A stretch of 42,898 nt of DNA from Nemertoderma westbladi (GCA_032718475.1 JAUCBJ010002189.1:1-42898), one strand, 5' to 3'. Shown: positions 1-9,126, counted from the first letter of the stretch. The notes: generated by a model not told the origin, from the sequence alone. Translations and numbers: made by a program.

Positions 1-104
1 ATTAATTCGCCAAGTCGGGTTTTGCGACCAGTTTCCCCCCCTGTATCGAAATTTTTGTCTAATTTCTAGGAAGTGATAGGCCTATTGCTGCAGTAGTATT
101 TATT

Positions 105-410
105 TTGGGGGATTATGTATTTATTATTTTGGGCGAAATAATATATTTTTATTTTGGGGGAAAATGTATTTGTTTTGGGGGAAAATGTATTTATTTTGGG
201 CGAAAACGTATTTGTTTTGGGAAAATTTGTAATTATTTTGGGGGTTTTTTCATTTATTTTGGTGCTAATAATTGGTTTTGGGAAGCATTTATTTATTTTG
301 GTATTGAATAATTAGTTTTGGAGTGAAAAAATTTGTTTTGGTGTTTGAATAATTTTATTTGGTGTTGATTTGTTGATTTTGATATGCAGTAACATAAAAA
401 ATTGTTTAGT
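105..410. repeat. Degenerate T/G-rich minisatellite
   Basis: Imperfect units of roughly 18-22 bases built on TTTATTTTGGGGGAAAATG are repeated many times and decay towards the right. The short reading frame across it is only a translation of the repeat. A poly-G run follows at 430-451. Confidence 0.8.
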
Positions 411-429
411 CAACAATGGAGATTTGGTT

Positions 430-451
430 GGGGGAGGGGGGGGGGGGGGGG
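430..451. repeat. Poly-G tract
   Basis: A run of G broken by a single A near 435. Similar runs lie at 25075-25106, 41235-41263 and 42866-42882, and a poly-C run at 42045-42062. Such tracts are prone to slippage and assembly error. The bases between this tract and 1010 show no gene. Confidence 0.9.
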
Positions 452-1010
452 AACTTAATTAATTAATTAATAATTAACAATTTTAATTATCATTGAGAAA
501 ATTGATCACGTTCCAAACAGTGGCCTATTCTTTATTTGCGTCCAATTTCCCCTGGAGAGGGATGGATTTTTATTGATTGCGTCCAGTCCCCACCCCCTCT
601 CATCTGCTCACACAATACACACTCGAACAAACTAATATTTGTTTCCTATTCTGGGCTGCCCAATGAATCCAAAACAAAGGAATTCAAAGCACAGAGCAAG
701 GTAAGTAACTACTCACTTCGTTATCATTCATGAATCATTTATGTAAAATTACCCAATAAAGCGGTAATATACAGGACCTTTTATTACATTAAATAATTTA
801 TCTATCAGGTGTCCTATTCTGGGCTGCACCATAAACCAAAACCAGGAATCTAACATGGAGCATGGAGCTGCCGTGCAACACTTATTAATAATTTATGTAA
901 ATTCTCAATAAAGAGATACAAATAATACACAGAACGAATACAAGTAATACACAGAACCTTTTATTACATTAAATCATTTTTATTTATTTTAATTCTATAT
1001 TTGATATTAG

Positions 1011-1480
1011 GACAAGTGCGACCTGGACAATTGCGACCTGGACAATTGCGACCCGGACAATTGACCGGGTCGCAATTGTCCGGGTCGCAATTGTCCGGAT
1101 CCAGATACAAAGATGTAATGTATATCATTGATAAAATTGACAGTAAAAAATCGTTTAAATATTAAACTGTTGTAAGTGTAATATTATATTATCTAAATTC
1201 TAGAACATGAATTTATTACGTAAAATTGAACATATTATTTAATACTTTAGAAAAATATTTTTCATTTTAAAAGACTGCAAAAACAAAATGGATCGCAATT
1301 GTCCATTACTTTATCCGGACAATTGCGACCTGGACATTTGCGACCCGGACAATTGCGACCCATAATTTTTATTTTAAAACATTTTTTTTAAAACATTTAC
1401 CGGGTCGCAATTGTCCGGGTCGCAATTGTCCGGGTCGCAATTGTCCGGGTCGCAATTGTCTGGGTCGCAATTGTCCGGAC
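1011..1480. repeat. Foldback array of a 14-mer (GGACAATTGCGACC)
   Basis: The 14-base unit GGACAATTGCGACC and its complement are arranged in four blocks. Forward units lie at about 1011-1065, reverse units at about 1063-1100, forward units again at about 1316-1362, and reverse units at about 1399-1480. The outer blocks can pair, and each inner junction is itself a palindrome. About 200 bases of AT-rich DNA lie between the pairs. This looks like a foldback or inverted-satellite type mobile element. No coding sequence is present. Confidence 0.75.
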
Positions 1481-1601
1481 TTCCTATATTTTAATTCTGT
1501 ATATTACATCCAAACAATTGGATAACATTTGTTGCACGTACAATATGTTAAAAGATAATTATTTAAGAAAAAATATTTTGAAAGCACTGTAGGACGGGAA
1601 T

Positions 1602-1892
1602 ATGTTAGTAAAATTAAGTGGATCAGTGACGAGCTTTATGGTATCAACCACCCTCCGTGAACGCAGATTAAGATTCAGTGGGCACTGCTGGCGAAGTAAA
1701 GACGAGGTCATACCAGATCTACTTCTCTGGCAACCAACTCATGGAAAGTGTAGTCGTGGACGACCGGCCATAACATATATAGATCAACTTGAAAGGGATA
1801 CTGAACTTGGGAGAAACGAAATTGCGACAACTATGGAGAATCGGGAAGCCTGGAAGGATCTCATTTCCACTGTCCCAGTTCGCTCGACCTAG
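1602..1892 (+). pseudogene. LINE reverse transcriptase C-terminal fragment
   Basis: The translated tail contains a Leu-Arg-Phe-Ser-Gly-His-Cys segment, then a Leu-Leu-Leu-Trp-Gln-Pro segment, a Gly-Arg-Pro run and a closing Asn-Arg-Glu-Ala-Trp. The same order is seen at the C-terminus of the LINE RT at 30276-31688 and in the leftward copy at 35730-37000, which is closest to this one. Only about 90 residues of tail remain, with no catalytic domain. It is a 5'-truncated LINE insertion ending in a short (TAG)n stretch at about 1889-1901. Confidence 0.75.
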
Positions 1893-2029
1893 TAGTAGTA
1901 GTAAGTGGATCAGTAGGCGATGCTCAGTGGTGACTGATTTTAACTAGTTTCATCTGGGTCTAGATTTTGAGTCAGGTAAATTACATTACCATTATTTAGA
2001 GTAGTTTACACATTCGAGTTTCCAAGGTC

Positions 2030-2135
2030 CATCAGAAACAAGGGCAATCTTTGATCGGAGTTAAAAGACAGAATACTGTTGCATGCTGTATATTGTCCGC
2101 TGGTTGTCGACAAAGATGGCAGATACAGTCTGCGG
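2030..2135 (-). pseudogene. LINE RT 3' remnant, left of the Polinton
   Basis: On the minus strand this encodes a Cys-x2-Cys...His...Cys knuckle of the kind found at the C-terminus of many LINE RTs. It lies directly outside the Polinton target duplication. It is the expected continuation of the leftward RT remnant at 23134-24470 on the other side of the element, so one LINE copy was probably split by the Polinton. The join is inferred. Confidence 0.6.
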
Positions 2136-2141
2136 CACTGC
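2136..2141. repeat. Polinton target-site duplication, left
   Basis: CACTGC, identical to 23128-23133. A 6-bp duplication is the known hallmark of Polinton/Maverick integration. Confidence 0.9.
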
Positions 2142-2756
2142 AGTAGTATACAATTGTATGACACTGACTCAAGGTCACCCATAGCCTAGAATTACCATCC
2201 ATTTCTACTCCTTCCTCCAATCAGAACCCACCATTTCAACCTTTACCAGTAGTCGTTATTATTTCAACCAATCAGATGCCAGCATTTCAACCGTAACCAT
2301 GGTAACTTCTCAAGTTCCCGCTTATTCCGCTAGAGGTGTTATTAGTCACCCAACGCTACTCCTTTCTCCAATCATAAGCCTTTATCTTACAGGTGTTCGA
2401 GTGTCTACACTTATCGTCAGGTAACTTCTACTATTTTTCAAATCGCTATTTTTCAGCAACCAGTATTTTCATATTCACCAACTTTTATTTTACAGGTGCT
2501 ACGAGTGTCTACAGGTAACTTCTATTATTTTTAAATCGCTATTTTTCAGCAACCAGTATTTTCATATTCACCAACCTTTATTTTACAGGTGCTAGGGGTG
2601 TCTACAGGTAACTTCTACTATTTTTCATTTCGCAATTTTTCAGATAACAAAATATTCAACTGGGTTCGAACTCGGGAGTGTTATAACTCCTCACAACTCA
2701 CCACTCACTCTTCCATCCAACCTCGAGAGAAAAAGGCGATAAATATCCGAGTTATA
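2142..2756 (+). repeat. Polinton terminal inverted repeat, left
   Basis: It pairs with 22593-23127 over its whole length with scattered mismatches. The left copy is about 80 bases longer because it has one more unit of an internal minisatellite (about 2400-2640; roughly 95-base units with TTTATTTTACAG and CTACAGGTAACTTCT). The outermost stretch to about 2360 is the best conserved. The segment 2757-2945 after it carries no gene. Confidence 0.9.
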
Positions 2757-2968
2757 CTGTAGCCTGACCTATTTTGCTTCATTTACTGTTATTATTTACT
2801 TTCTATTGGTTACATGTGACACGTGTTCTTAGTTGATTGGTTGTATATATAACATGATCTATATAAATATATGAATAGAATAGAAAAAAATATCATTAAT
2901 ATTTATTTATCTGTCTTGTCGCTGTTATTTAATTGTTATTACATAAAATAATAATAATAATAATAATA

Positions 2969-3220
2969 ATGTCTTCTAATACACCTGCGCCTGTAATAAG
3001 ACATACATTTAATACTGTCGATAATCTTACTTGTATTGTTATTGGTAACACTATTTATTGTCCTTCACAACCTAATTTTAAAATAGACATTTCTGAACAA
3101 GCAAGAAAAGAACTACAATCTATTGATATTTTCGGTGAGGTAGATTCTACTAATTACCTTTTAGATTACAAAGAAGAACATGATTTAGATAAATTCACAA
3201 TTTTTATCAATGTCAGATAA
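2969..3220 (+). CDS. Small unrecognised Polinton protein
   Basis: A product of about 83 residues starting at the ATG at 2969. An in-frame ATG at 2933 would only add a run of Ile encoded by the (AAT)n leader, so 2969 is preferred. The protein starts MSSNTPAPV, has no Cys cluster and ends acidic and mixed. The next ORF (3210-3395) overlaps by 11 bases in another frame, so the two may be one frameshifted gene. It is the first gene inside the left TIR. No family was recognised. Confidence 0.5.
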   Translation: MSSNTPAPVIRHTFNTVDNLTCIVIGNTIYCPSQPNFKIDISEQARKELQSIDIFGEVDSTNYLLDYKEEHDLDKFTIFINVR

Positions 3221-3395
3221 CTTTATTGTTATTACTCAATATAGTGGTAATATAGTGAGCAATAAATGTGAAAAGTTTGAGATCAAATTAGATCGTAAAA
3301 ATGCTTATGAAATTATGGCTTTGTTTATTGTTATTATTTCGAAAGAAACCCTTGTAACCACTGATGAAACTGATGACAATGAAGATGATTCTTGA
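3210..3395 (+). CDS. Small acidic-tailed ORF, may continue the previous gene
   Basis: 61 residues beginning MSDNFIVITQ, ending in a strongly acidic tail rich in Asp and Glu (Thr-Asp-Asp-Asn-Glu-Asp-Asp). It overlaps the end of the preceding ORF by 11 bases. It could be a separate gene with overlapping start, or the C-terminal half of 2969-3220 after a frameshift. No known domain was seen. About 65 bases separate it from the RING gene. Confidence 0.4.
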   Translation: MSDNFIVITQYSGNIVSNKCEKFEIKLDRKNAYEIMALFIVIISKETLVTTDETDDNEDDS

Positions 3396-3462
3396 CTCTT
3401 TCAGCTATATTATAAATATTTTATCAACATTTTAACGATTTTGGTTTGGTTATTTAAGAAAA

Positions 3463-4164
3463 ATGGATATATTAATAAACACAAATTGTAGTATTTGTTA
3501 TTCTAATTTAAAACATCTTGATTGTTACATATGTGTTAATAAGCATGGAACTTGCGTGACATGTATTGATCAACATGTTGAAATTAATGATTGTACTAAA
3601 ATTTGTCCAATTTGTAGAGTACAGACACTTTGCAGAGTAAACAAGTTATATAATCCATATTATTGGAAAGAGCTGCGGAATTCTATTTACATTTCAGGAA
3701 AAAGTAACGAACCTAACGAGTTATTTACAATATCACAGAATATTTTTTATCGATATATAGTGAAAAAAGGCGGCTTTATGGTACCATGGTTGTTTGATGA
3801 AGAACATAAAAATATCACAGTAAAATTAAATAAGAATTTACGTAGTTTTGATATTTACTTTAAGACATATAAAGATGAATCATCTTCAAGAGGTATAAAA
3901 CCGAAAAAGTATTATTTGAAACTTGATGAAGGTATTCTTTGCAATGATTTGTGTATGAGAGTAATTCGCACTTTGACGGAGCATACTCTAAGTCATATTT
4001 CCAGTACTAAATGCTATGGACGTGGTATAGAACGTAAATGTCAAACTAAGAAGTATAACAAATTTATACGATGTCACCGCTATCTCACTTGGTATGGACA
4101 TTATTTAAATCGAAAACAATGTCTGTTGATTGCAGGTATACGATTACACAATCTTTTCAAATAA
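3463..4164 (+). CDS. RING-finger protein of the Polinton
   Basis: 233 residues. The N-terminus has a RING-type zinc-binding pattern: Cys9, Cys12, Cys24, His28, Cys31, Cys34, Cys48 and Cys51, with a Cys-Pro-Ile-Cys closing pair typical of RING E3 ubiquitin ligases. Cys21 and Cys44 are extra. The remaining 180 residues are basic and not recognised; a second Cys/His-rich stretch lies in the last 60. A role in ubiquitin ligation or host control is inferred from the RING alone. The leader TATTTAAGAAAAATGG is AT-rich with no spacer. The frame is intact, unlike several neighbours. The 185 bases after the stop have no gene. Confidence 0.7.
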   Translation: MDILINTNCSICYSNLKHLDCYICVNKHGTCVTCIDQHVEINDCTKICPICRVQTLCRVNKLYNPYYWKELRNSIYISGKSNEPNELFTISQNIFYRYIVKKGGFMVPWLFDEEHKNITVKLNKNLRSFDIYFKTYKDESSSRGIKPKKYYLKLDEGILCNDLCMRVIRTLTEHTLSHISSTKCYGRGIERKCQTKKYNKFIRCHRYLTWYGHYLNRKQCLLIAGIRLHNLFK

Positions 4165-4336
4165 GGTAATAAATAGAACGAAAGATTACCATGATAAATA
4201 TACTAATACTACAGTTGTACATACTTTTTGTTATAAAATGCTGTTTTTTGTGAATTGTTACATATATACATAGTAATGGTGATGGTTTATTGATATTTAT
4301 ATTATATTATATTATATTGTATTGTTGATATATCTT

Positions 4337-4350
4337 AATAATAATAATAA
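4337..4350 (+). promoter_or_regulatory. (AAT)n leader before ATPase start
   Basis: TTAATAATAATAAA abuts the ATG. The same motif directly precedes the starts at 2969 and 7458. It may be a late-promoter or leader element; this is inferred from recurrence only. Confidence 0.35.
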
Positions 4351-5034
4351 ATGGCTGACTTTAATTCAGGTCCATATAATTTAAACTTTCAAATGGGAAC
4401 GAGTATGATAATTTCTGGCCCGTCTGGTTCCGGAAAGTCTACATTTGTTGGTAATTTAATTAAACACAAGAATGGCTGCTTCAACGAAACCCCCTTACGA
4501 GTATTGTATTGTTATGGGAGCAATCCCCTGACTATTCCTGGTATTACTCACCTTTATAAAGGTTTGCCTGAAAATATAGATAGTTTAGTGAATAGTCGAG
4601 ATTTATTAATTATAGATGATTTATTAACAGAAACTGAGTCTAGTACAGCCTTAACTGTATTGTTTACTAAGGTTGCTTATCATTCCAATATATTTATTTG
4701 TTTCATAACGCTAAACATGTTTTACGGTGGGAAGCATAACCGCACAAGATCAATTAATAGCCATACCTTAGTATTAATGAAAAATCCGCGAGACAGTTTA
4801 TCGGTTTTAAATTTCGCGAAGCAGATGTTACCAGGGCAGACCAAATTTTTAGTAGATTCCTATCAAGATGCGACTATTGAACCATTTTTGCATTTCTTAA
4901 TTGATTTACGACAGGAAACACCCAAACATTTAAGATTTAGATCGGATATATTTCGTAATCATAATTGTTACATTAAAAATTACATTGACTATAAACGTAG
5001 CGAAAATAATAATAATAATAATAATAATAATTAA
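4351..5034 (+). CDS. A32-like DNA-packaging ATPase
   Basis: 227 residues, the usual size for Polinton packaging ATPases of the FtsK/HerA-A32 group, which drive genome DNA into capsids. The Walker A loop GPSGSGKST lies at residues 23-31. Walker B, a hydrophobic run ending in two Asp, lies at about 84-90. A later segment with Leu-Val-Leu...Lys-Asn-Pro-Arg-Asp and Gln-Met-Leu-Pro-Gly matches the family. The C-terminus ends in about nine Asn encoded by a pure AAT repeat (5008-5034), which is probably a repeat expansion and not functional. The frame is intact with no lesions. Confidence 0.93.
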   Translation: MADFNSGPYNLNFQMGTSMIISGPSGSGKSTFVGNLIKHKNGCFNETPLRVLYCYGSNPLTIPGITHLYKGLPENIDSLVNSRDLLIIDDLLTETESSTALTVLFTKVAYHSNIFICFITLNMFYGGKHNRTRSINSHTLVLMKNPRDSLSVLNFAKQMLPGQTKFLVDSYQDATIEPFLHFLIDLRQETPKHLRFRSDIFRNHNCYIKNYIDYKRSENNNNNNNNN

Positions 5035-5067
5035 TATTTTGTAACAATTTTCAATAATGTTGCAACA

Positions 5068-5444
5068 ATGGATAGACTTGTGCAGAAATATCGTAACGAA
5101 TTGGAATTTGCGCTACCCCTCAACAAAGAACTTATTTTATTAACCATACCGCGAGTAATGAATTAATACGGCTCATTGTAAATACCGCATTAAATGTTCT
5201 AAAAGGTAACGTACAATTGACCCCTCATTCATTTAGAAATATTCGTCGTTATAAAAAGGTATTAAAATCGCTCAACCGCAAAACAAAAAATATATCAAGT
5301 TACAGAAAAAAGTTAACCAATCAATCTGGAGGCATACTACCGTTACTAATACCCTTACTCGGCATTGGTGCAAAACTCGCCGCGAGCGCTGGTGCCGCCG
5401 CCGCTGGAGCGGCTATTGCGAAAAAAATTAACCGCAGATGGTAA
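5068..5444 (+). pseudogene. Basic GG-containing virion core protein, broken
   Basis: An ATG at 5068 opens a short frame that stops near 5163. A second open frame then continues to 5444. The downstream part is basic (RRYKKVLKSLNRKTK), then has a Ser-Gly-Gly, a hydrophobic Leu/Ile stretch, an Ala-rich segment and a basic end. This layout resembles adenovirus-like core or membrane-active peptides of Polintons, with the Gly-Gly a plausible site for the element's own protease. The region 5164-5216 reads in the second frame without an ATG, so one frameshift near 5150-5165 is the simplest explanation. Confidence 0.65.
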
Positions 5445-5680
5445 TAATGGTTAAAACGGGGGTAACATTTAGAAAATTATATTTAGTATCGAGTAAACCG
5501 TTAGCTACTGATTTAAAACCTCAAGATATACCTAGAGTAAATACTACAAAAAGAAAACCCTTCAAAACATCAACTTCAAAGAAAAAAAAAAATTTCAGCT
5601 GTTTTTACAGTGATGCCCTTTATAAGAGATTTGAATATACATATTACTTGCGGTTGTCGAAAAGATGCCACGCAAGATGA
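5438..5680 (+). CDS. Small Lys-rich ORF between core protein and integrase
   Basis: 80 residues if begun at 5438; the ATG at 5447 is equally possible. It overlaps the end of the preceding gene. The first 50 residues are basic with a Lys-rich cluster encoded by an 11-base A run (5582-5592). After that run the next frame (5610 onward) is also open, so the natural product may shift there or the run may contain an error. It could be a small DNA-condensing protein. No family was recognised. Confidence 0.4.
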   Translation: MVIMVKTGVTFRKLYLVSSKPLATDLKPQDIPRVNTTKRKPFKTSTSKKKKNFSCFYSDALYKRFEYTYYLRLSKRCHAR

Positions 5681-6755
5681 AACCGATTTTAAGCTGAAGC
5701 TTAGACAAAAAACTGTTAAGAATTTATTTAGATCCTTCATCGCCTGCAGGTTTTGCAAGTATCGCAAAATTAGCAAAAGCCGCAAACATCAAACCATCTC
5801 AAGCTCAGAAATGGTTGAGCGGGCAAAAGACATACTCCCTTCACGCACCACGTAGACATCGTTATCCAACATCTAAAATATTTACGGGAGGGTTAAAAGA
5901 TATATATATGATAGATCTGATGGATATGCAGCAATATAAATCACAAAATAATAATTATAACTATATATTAACATGAGTATTGATGCCTTTAGCCGGTTTG
6001 CTTTTGCCTATGGTATGAAGACAAAAACAGGTATTGAAATTATTAGTATATTGCAAAAAATATTCCAGAAAGGTAAACCAAACAGAATCGCGACTGATCA
6101 AGGGTCTGAGTTTCTAAATAAATCTGTAAGAAAATATTTAGATACTATTGGTGTACGTTATTACGTAATGTACTCTGTGAATAAGGCAGCTATTGTCGAG
6201 AGATTCAATAGAACATTAAATACAAAGATGTTCAAAATTTTCACGCAACGGGGAAATAATGTTTGGATAAAAATTTTACCGAAGCTTATTTTTGCTTATA
6301 ATAGGTCATTTCATAGGACTATACAAATGACTCCCATTGAAGTTAATAAATTTAATGAAACTGAATTAATTAATAGATTATATGGGAAATATAGACAGAT
6401 TAATCACAAGAAAATAAAATTTCAAGTTGGAGATACAGTACGTTTATCTATCGCGCGTACTGCTTTTGCTAAAGGCTATCGAGAACAATGGACACGTGAA
6501 TTATTTATTATTCATCGGGTCAGATTGGATAGAGTACCAGCGGTAATGTTCGATATTAAGGACAGAGCCGGTGCTATAATAAATGGTTCATTTTATTCAT
6601 ACGAACTCCAAAAGGTCCACCCGAGTAGTAATATTTATCTTCCGATTGACAAAAATATTGGCAAACTTAAAGAACGTGTGCGCAATGGGAAAAAAGAATA
6701 TTTAGTCCGATTCATTGGATCCAAAAAACAGTCGTGGATACAGCATATTCAATAA
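5665..6755 (+). pseudogene. Polinton integrase (rve family, with chromodomain), broken
   Basis: It would integrate the element through a retroviral-type DDE reaction. The ATG at 5665 starts a frame with a TGA at 5695. The Polinton-type N-terminal region (SPAGFASIAKLAKAA, then KWLSGQ) follows at about 5730-5830, and the first catalytic Asp of the core (MIDLMDMQ) at about 5909-5932. A frameshift near 5970 moves into the open frame 5973-6755. This frame carries the second Asp (TDQGSEF) and the catalytic Glu (VERFNRTL), separated by about 33 residues against the usual 35. The C-terminus resembles a chromodomain (EYLVRF then SW). Two lesions make it non-functional as read. Confidence 0.9.
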
Positions 6756-6796
6756 GTTTAGGTTTATACTGTATATTAATTCATTGCGTGAATATG

Positions 6797-7445
6797 AATA
6801 ATGGTCACATATGACCGTGATTAATCAATATTAACTCGAATGATATTACTATACTATACTGTAAGTCTAATATCTATTGTTCATTCGCTTTAAATAAAGC
6901 CAGTAAAATATTGATCCCTCGCATATACTGTAGAAGCGGTAATGAACGCGGTGACAGATGTCTATAATTTAACATTATACAGTATGTATAAGGAGTCAAG
7001 TAGAGAGAGCTTATGCGAATAATGGTCACATATGATCGTAATTAATCAATATTAACTCGAATGATATTACTATACTATACTGTAAGTCTAATATCTATAG
7101 TTCATTCGCTTTAAATAAAGCAAGTAAAATATTGATCCCTCGCATATACTGTAGAAGCGGTAATGAACGCGGTGACAGATGTCTATAATTTAACATTATA
7201 CAGTATGTATAAGGAGTCAAGTAGAGAGAGCTTAAGCGAATAATGGTCACATATGATCGTAATTAATCAATATTAACTCGAATGATATTACTATGTTGTA
7301 AGTCTAATATCTATAGTTCATTCGCTTTAAATATTGATCTCTCGTATATACTGTAGAAGCGGTATTGAACGTGGTCACAGATGTCTATAGTTTAACATTA
7401 TACAGTATACAGTATGTACAATGGAGTCAAGCAGAGAGAGCTTAA
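6797..7445. repeat. Three tandem copies of a 221-bp unit
   Basis: Copies begin at about 6801, 7022 and 7243 (period 221). The first two are nearly identical; the third has small deletions. The unit contains ATGGTCACATATGA, a stretch rich in ACTATACTGTAAG and TATACAGTATGTA, and ends GTCAAGNAGAGAGAGCTTA. The array fills the gap between the integrase and the minor-capsid gene, ending at that gene's leader. No coding potential was seen. A promoter duplication or origin-like array is possible. Confidence 0.85.
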
Positions 7446-7457
7446 ATAATAATAATA
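7445..7457 (+). promoter_or_regulatory. (AAT)n leader before the minor-capsid gene
   Basis: AATAATAATAAT immediately upstream of the ATG at 7458, following the last 221-bp unit. It is the third occurrence of this leader in the element (2946-2968, 4337-4350). Confidence 0.35.
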
Positions 7458-8312
7458 ATGGCTGTAGATACATATATCACTCTAGTTTCAGATAGCTCAT
7501 TAAACACATACCCCAATAATAACCCTAGCGAGTTTACTGTTGATTTAGCCGAAGAATTATATATTGGTCCAAAAGCTAAAATTGGACTCGCCGAGATTCA
7601 ATACCAAGCAACGTACAGTAATATTACTCTGCAAACTCAAATCTCGCTGTCAATCGGGGTAGATGCAAAAGATGCCAAATTATACAGTTTATTTCCTGGT
7701 ATGCATAGCTCTATTCAAGTCATTATTGATGATATAAATAAACTGTTTAATTCTGAAGCGAAATATAGAGATTTCGAATTCATTTTTAATACAAATAATT
7801 CTAGAATTAAATTTAAATTTCCTAAAAAGTTGAAAAAAATACAATTAAGTCTACGTGGTGATTTAATACAAATTCTAGGCTTAAAACAGTTATTGGATCA
7901 GAATCATCCAGATATTCCGAATTGGGATATAGTGGATGAATTAAGCAATATAGAACAGCCGATATTAATTTTAAATTATAGTGGACCAAAAATTTCGGAA
8001 ATTGGGATTTTAGATTTTCCAAATCCTACGAATATTACTCGTAATAAAGATACAATCTTCATATATACAGATATTATTAAGAGCTCATTTGTTGGTGATG
8101 CTTTAGCTCCGCTCTTAAGAACCTGTCCTTTAACACACTTAAATCAAAAATATATTAATCACGAATACAAGAGCATTTGCTATTACCCGTTGTTGAATAA
8201 AAAACTAAAAACAATCTTAATTACTTTACGTGACGGTCAAGGTGAATTAATTAATTTCGACAGTGGTCGCACTGTTATAACACTTAAGTTAATACGCGGT
8301 GGTGATGGATGA
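7458..8312 (+). CDS. Polinton minor-capsid (penton-like) protein, paralogue 1
   Basis: 284 residues, intact. The start (VDTYITLVSDSSLNTYPNN) and the following LYIGPKAKIGLAEIQY segment are the typical opening of a protein family found next to the capsid gene in many invertebrate Polintons. In current models these are minor capsid or penton-like jelly-roll proteins. The C-terminus (LITLRDGQGELINFDSG followed by a Thr-Val-Ile-Thr-Leu strand) matches the end of the next gene, so the two are tandem paralogues. The stop overlaps the next start as ATGGATGA. The assignment to penton is inferred from position and architecture. Confidence 0.75.
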   Translation: MAVDTYITLVSDSSLNTYPNNNPSEFTVDLAEELYIGPKAKIGLAEIQYQATYSNITLQTQISLSIGVDAKDAKLYSLFPGMHSSIQVIIDDINKLFNSEAKYRDFEFIFNTNNSRIKFKFPKKLKKIQLSLRGDLIQILGLKQLLDQNHPDIPNWDIVDELSNIEQPILILNYSGPKISEIGILDFPNPTNITRNKDTIFIYTDIIKSSFVGDALAPLLRTCPLTHLNQKYINHEYKSICYYPLLNKKLKTILITLRDGQGELINFDSGRTVITLKLIRGGDG

Positions 8313-9125
8313 GTTCTATGTTAGGCTACCAAGTAACTTGTGTCCAATTGATTTTCCCTGTAATACCGGTAGTAATTATCAGATCAATTTCCATGGTGCC
8401 TTACCTATAAATCCAAACGAAAACTGGGTGGTAGGTATAAAAAGTATATTTTACTTAGCCACGTTACCGTTCATGTATAACAATATAGAGAATGTTATTT
8501 TATTAAAAAAAGGGAAAAAAAATTTTGAGGATACACTTCCATCCGGCTTGTTCTTTCAACGCCCCAGGCGTTGAAAAATAAATTACAAATAGTTGAAAAT
8601 ACTCAGCAAAATAGGTTGCAATTTATTTTAGGGAAAACTGTACGAGAGTTATTTATAGGTCAACAATTAGCCTATTATTTTGGAATTACTGAAAATAATC
8701 TCGGTGCGAATTTAAATCCAAATTTTAAAATTATTTTGAAGACGAAAAATAACATAAAGGGTTATTTAATAAAGATTATCGGAAATGAAGAAAAAGCTTA
8801 CCAGATGGTATTTTTATGCCCTCAACCACCCAATTCTATTCCAGAACCTAAGTCGAACATGTACGTGACTACTAATATAATTGAAAATGAATATATTAAT
8901 GATTTTGGTTTAGCTTTACTTCGTCGCGTGGCGATACCTGATGACGTGAAATATGGTAGTGTAATAAATAAAGAATTTGCCAAGGATACAATTCATTATA
9001 TCCCTATAAAAAAATCATATAAGATAACATACATTCATATTGAAATAACAGACAAAGAAGGAAAAGATTTGAATTTTGAATACGGCACAACTTCTATTAC
9101 CTTACACTTTAAAAAAATAAATTAA
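8305..9125 (+). pseudogene. Penton-like protein, paralogue 2, frame broken
   Basis: It starts with the ATG at 8305, overlapping the upstream stop. The first frame (to 8574) opens EFYVRLPSN and has a WVVGIKSIFY segment, matching the opening of the family. It stops at 8572-8574, inside a perfect palindrome. The rest, with the family C-terminus (EITDKEGKDLNFEYGTTSIT), is open in another frame from about 8571 to 9125. Together they give the length of paralogue 1. A frameshift or a small palindromic insertion at 8554-8576 is the likely break; programmed shifting cannot be excluded. Confidence 0.7.
8554..8576. repeat. Perfect 10-bp hairpin with 3-base loop
   Basis: TTTCAACGCC / CCA / GGCGTTGAAA. 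The stop codon that ends the first half of paralogue 2 lies within the right arm. Confidence 0.9.
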
Positions 9126-9126
9126 A

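Noticed and set aside
105-311. Gly/Phe/Tyr-rich 68-codon ORF
   Set aside because: Translation of a minisatellite.
1011-1480. CRISPR-like array
   Set aside because: Repeats occur in both orientations without unique spacers, in an animal genome.
2032-2220. 62-codon leftward ORF taken as one gene
   Set aside because: It crosses the Polinton boundary at 2142; only its LINE part (2030-2135) is meaningful.
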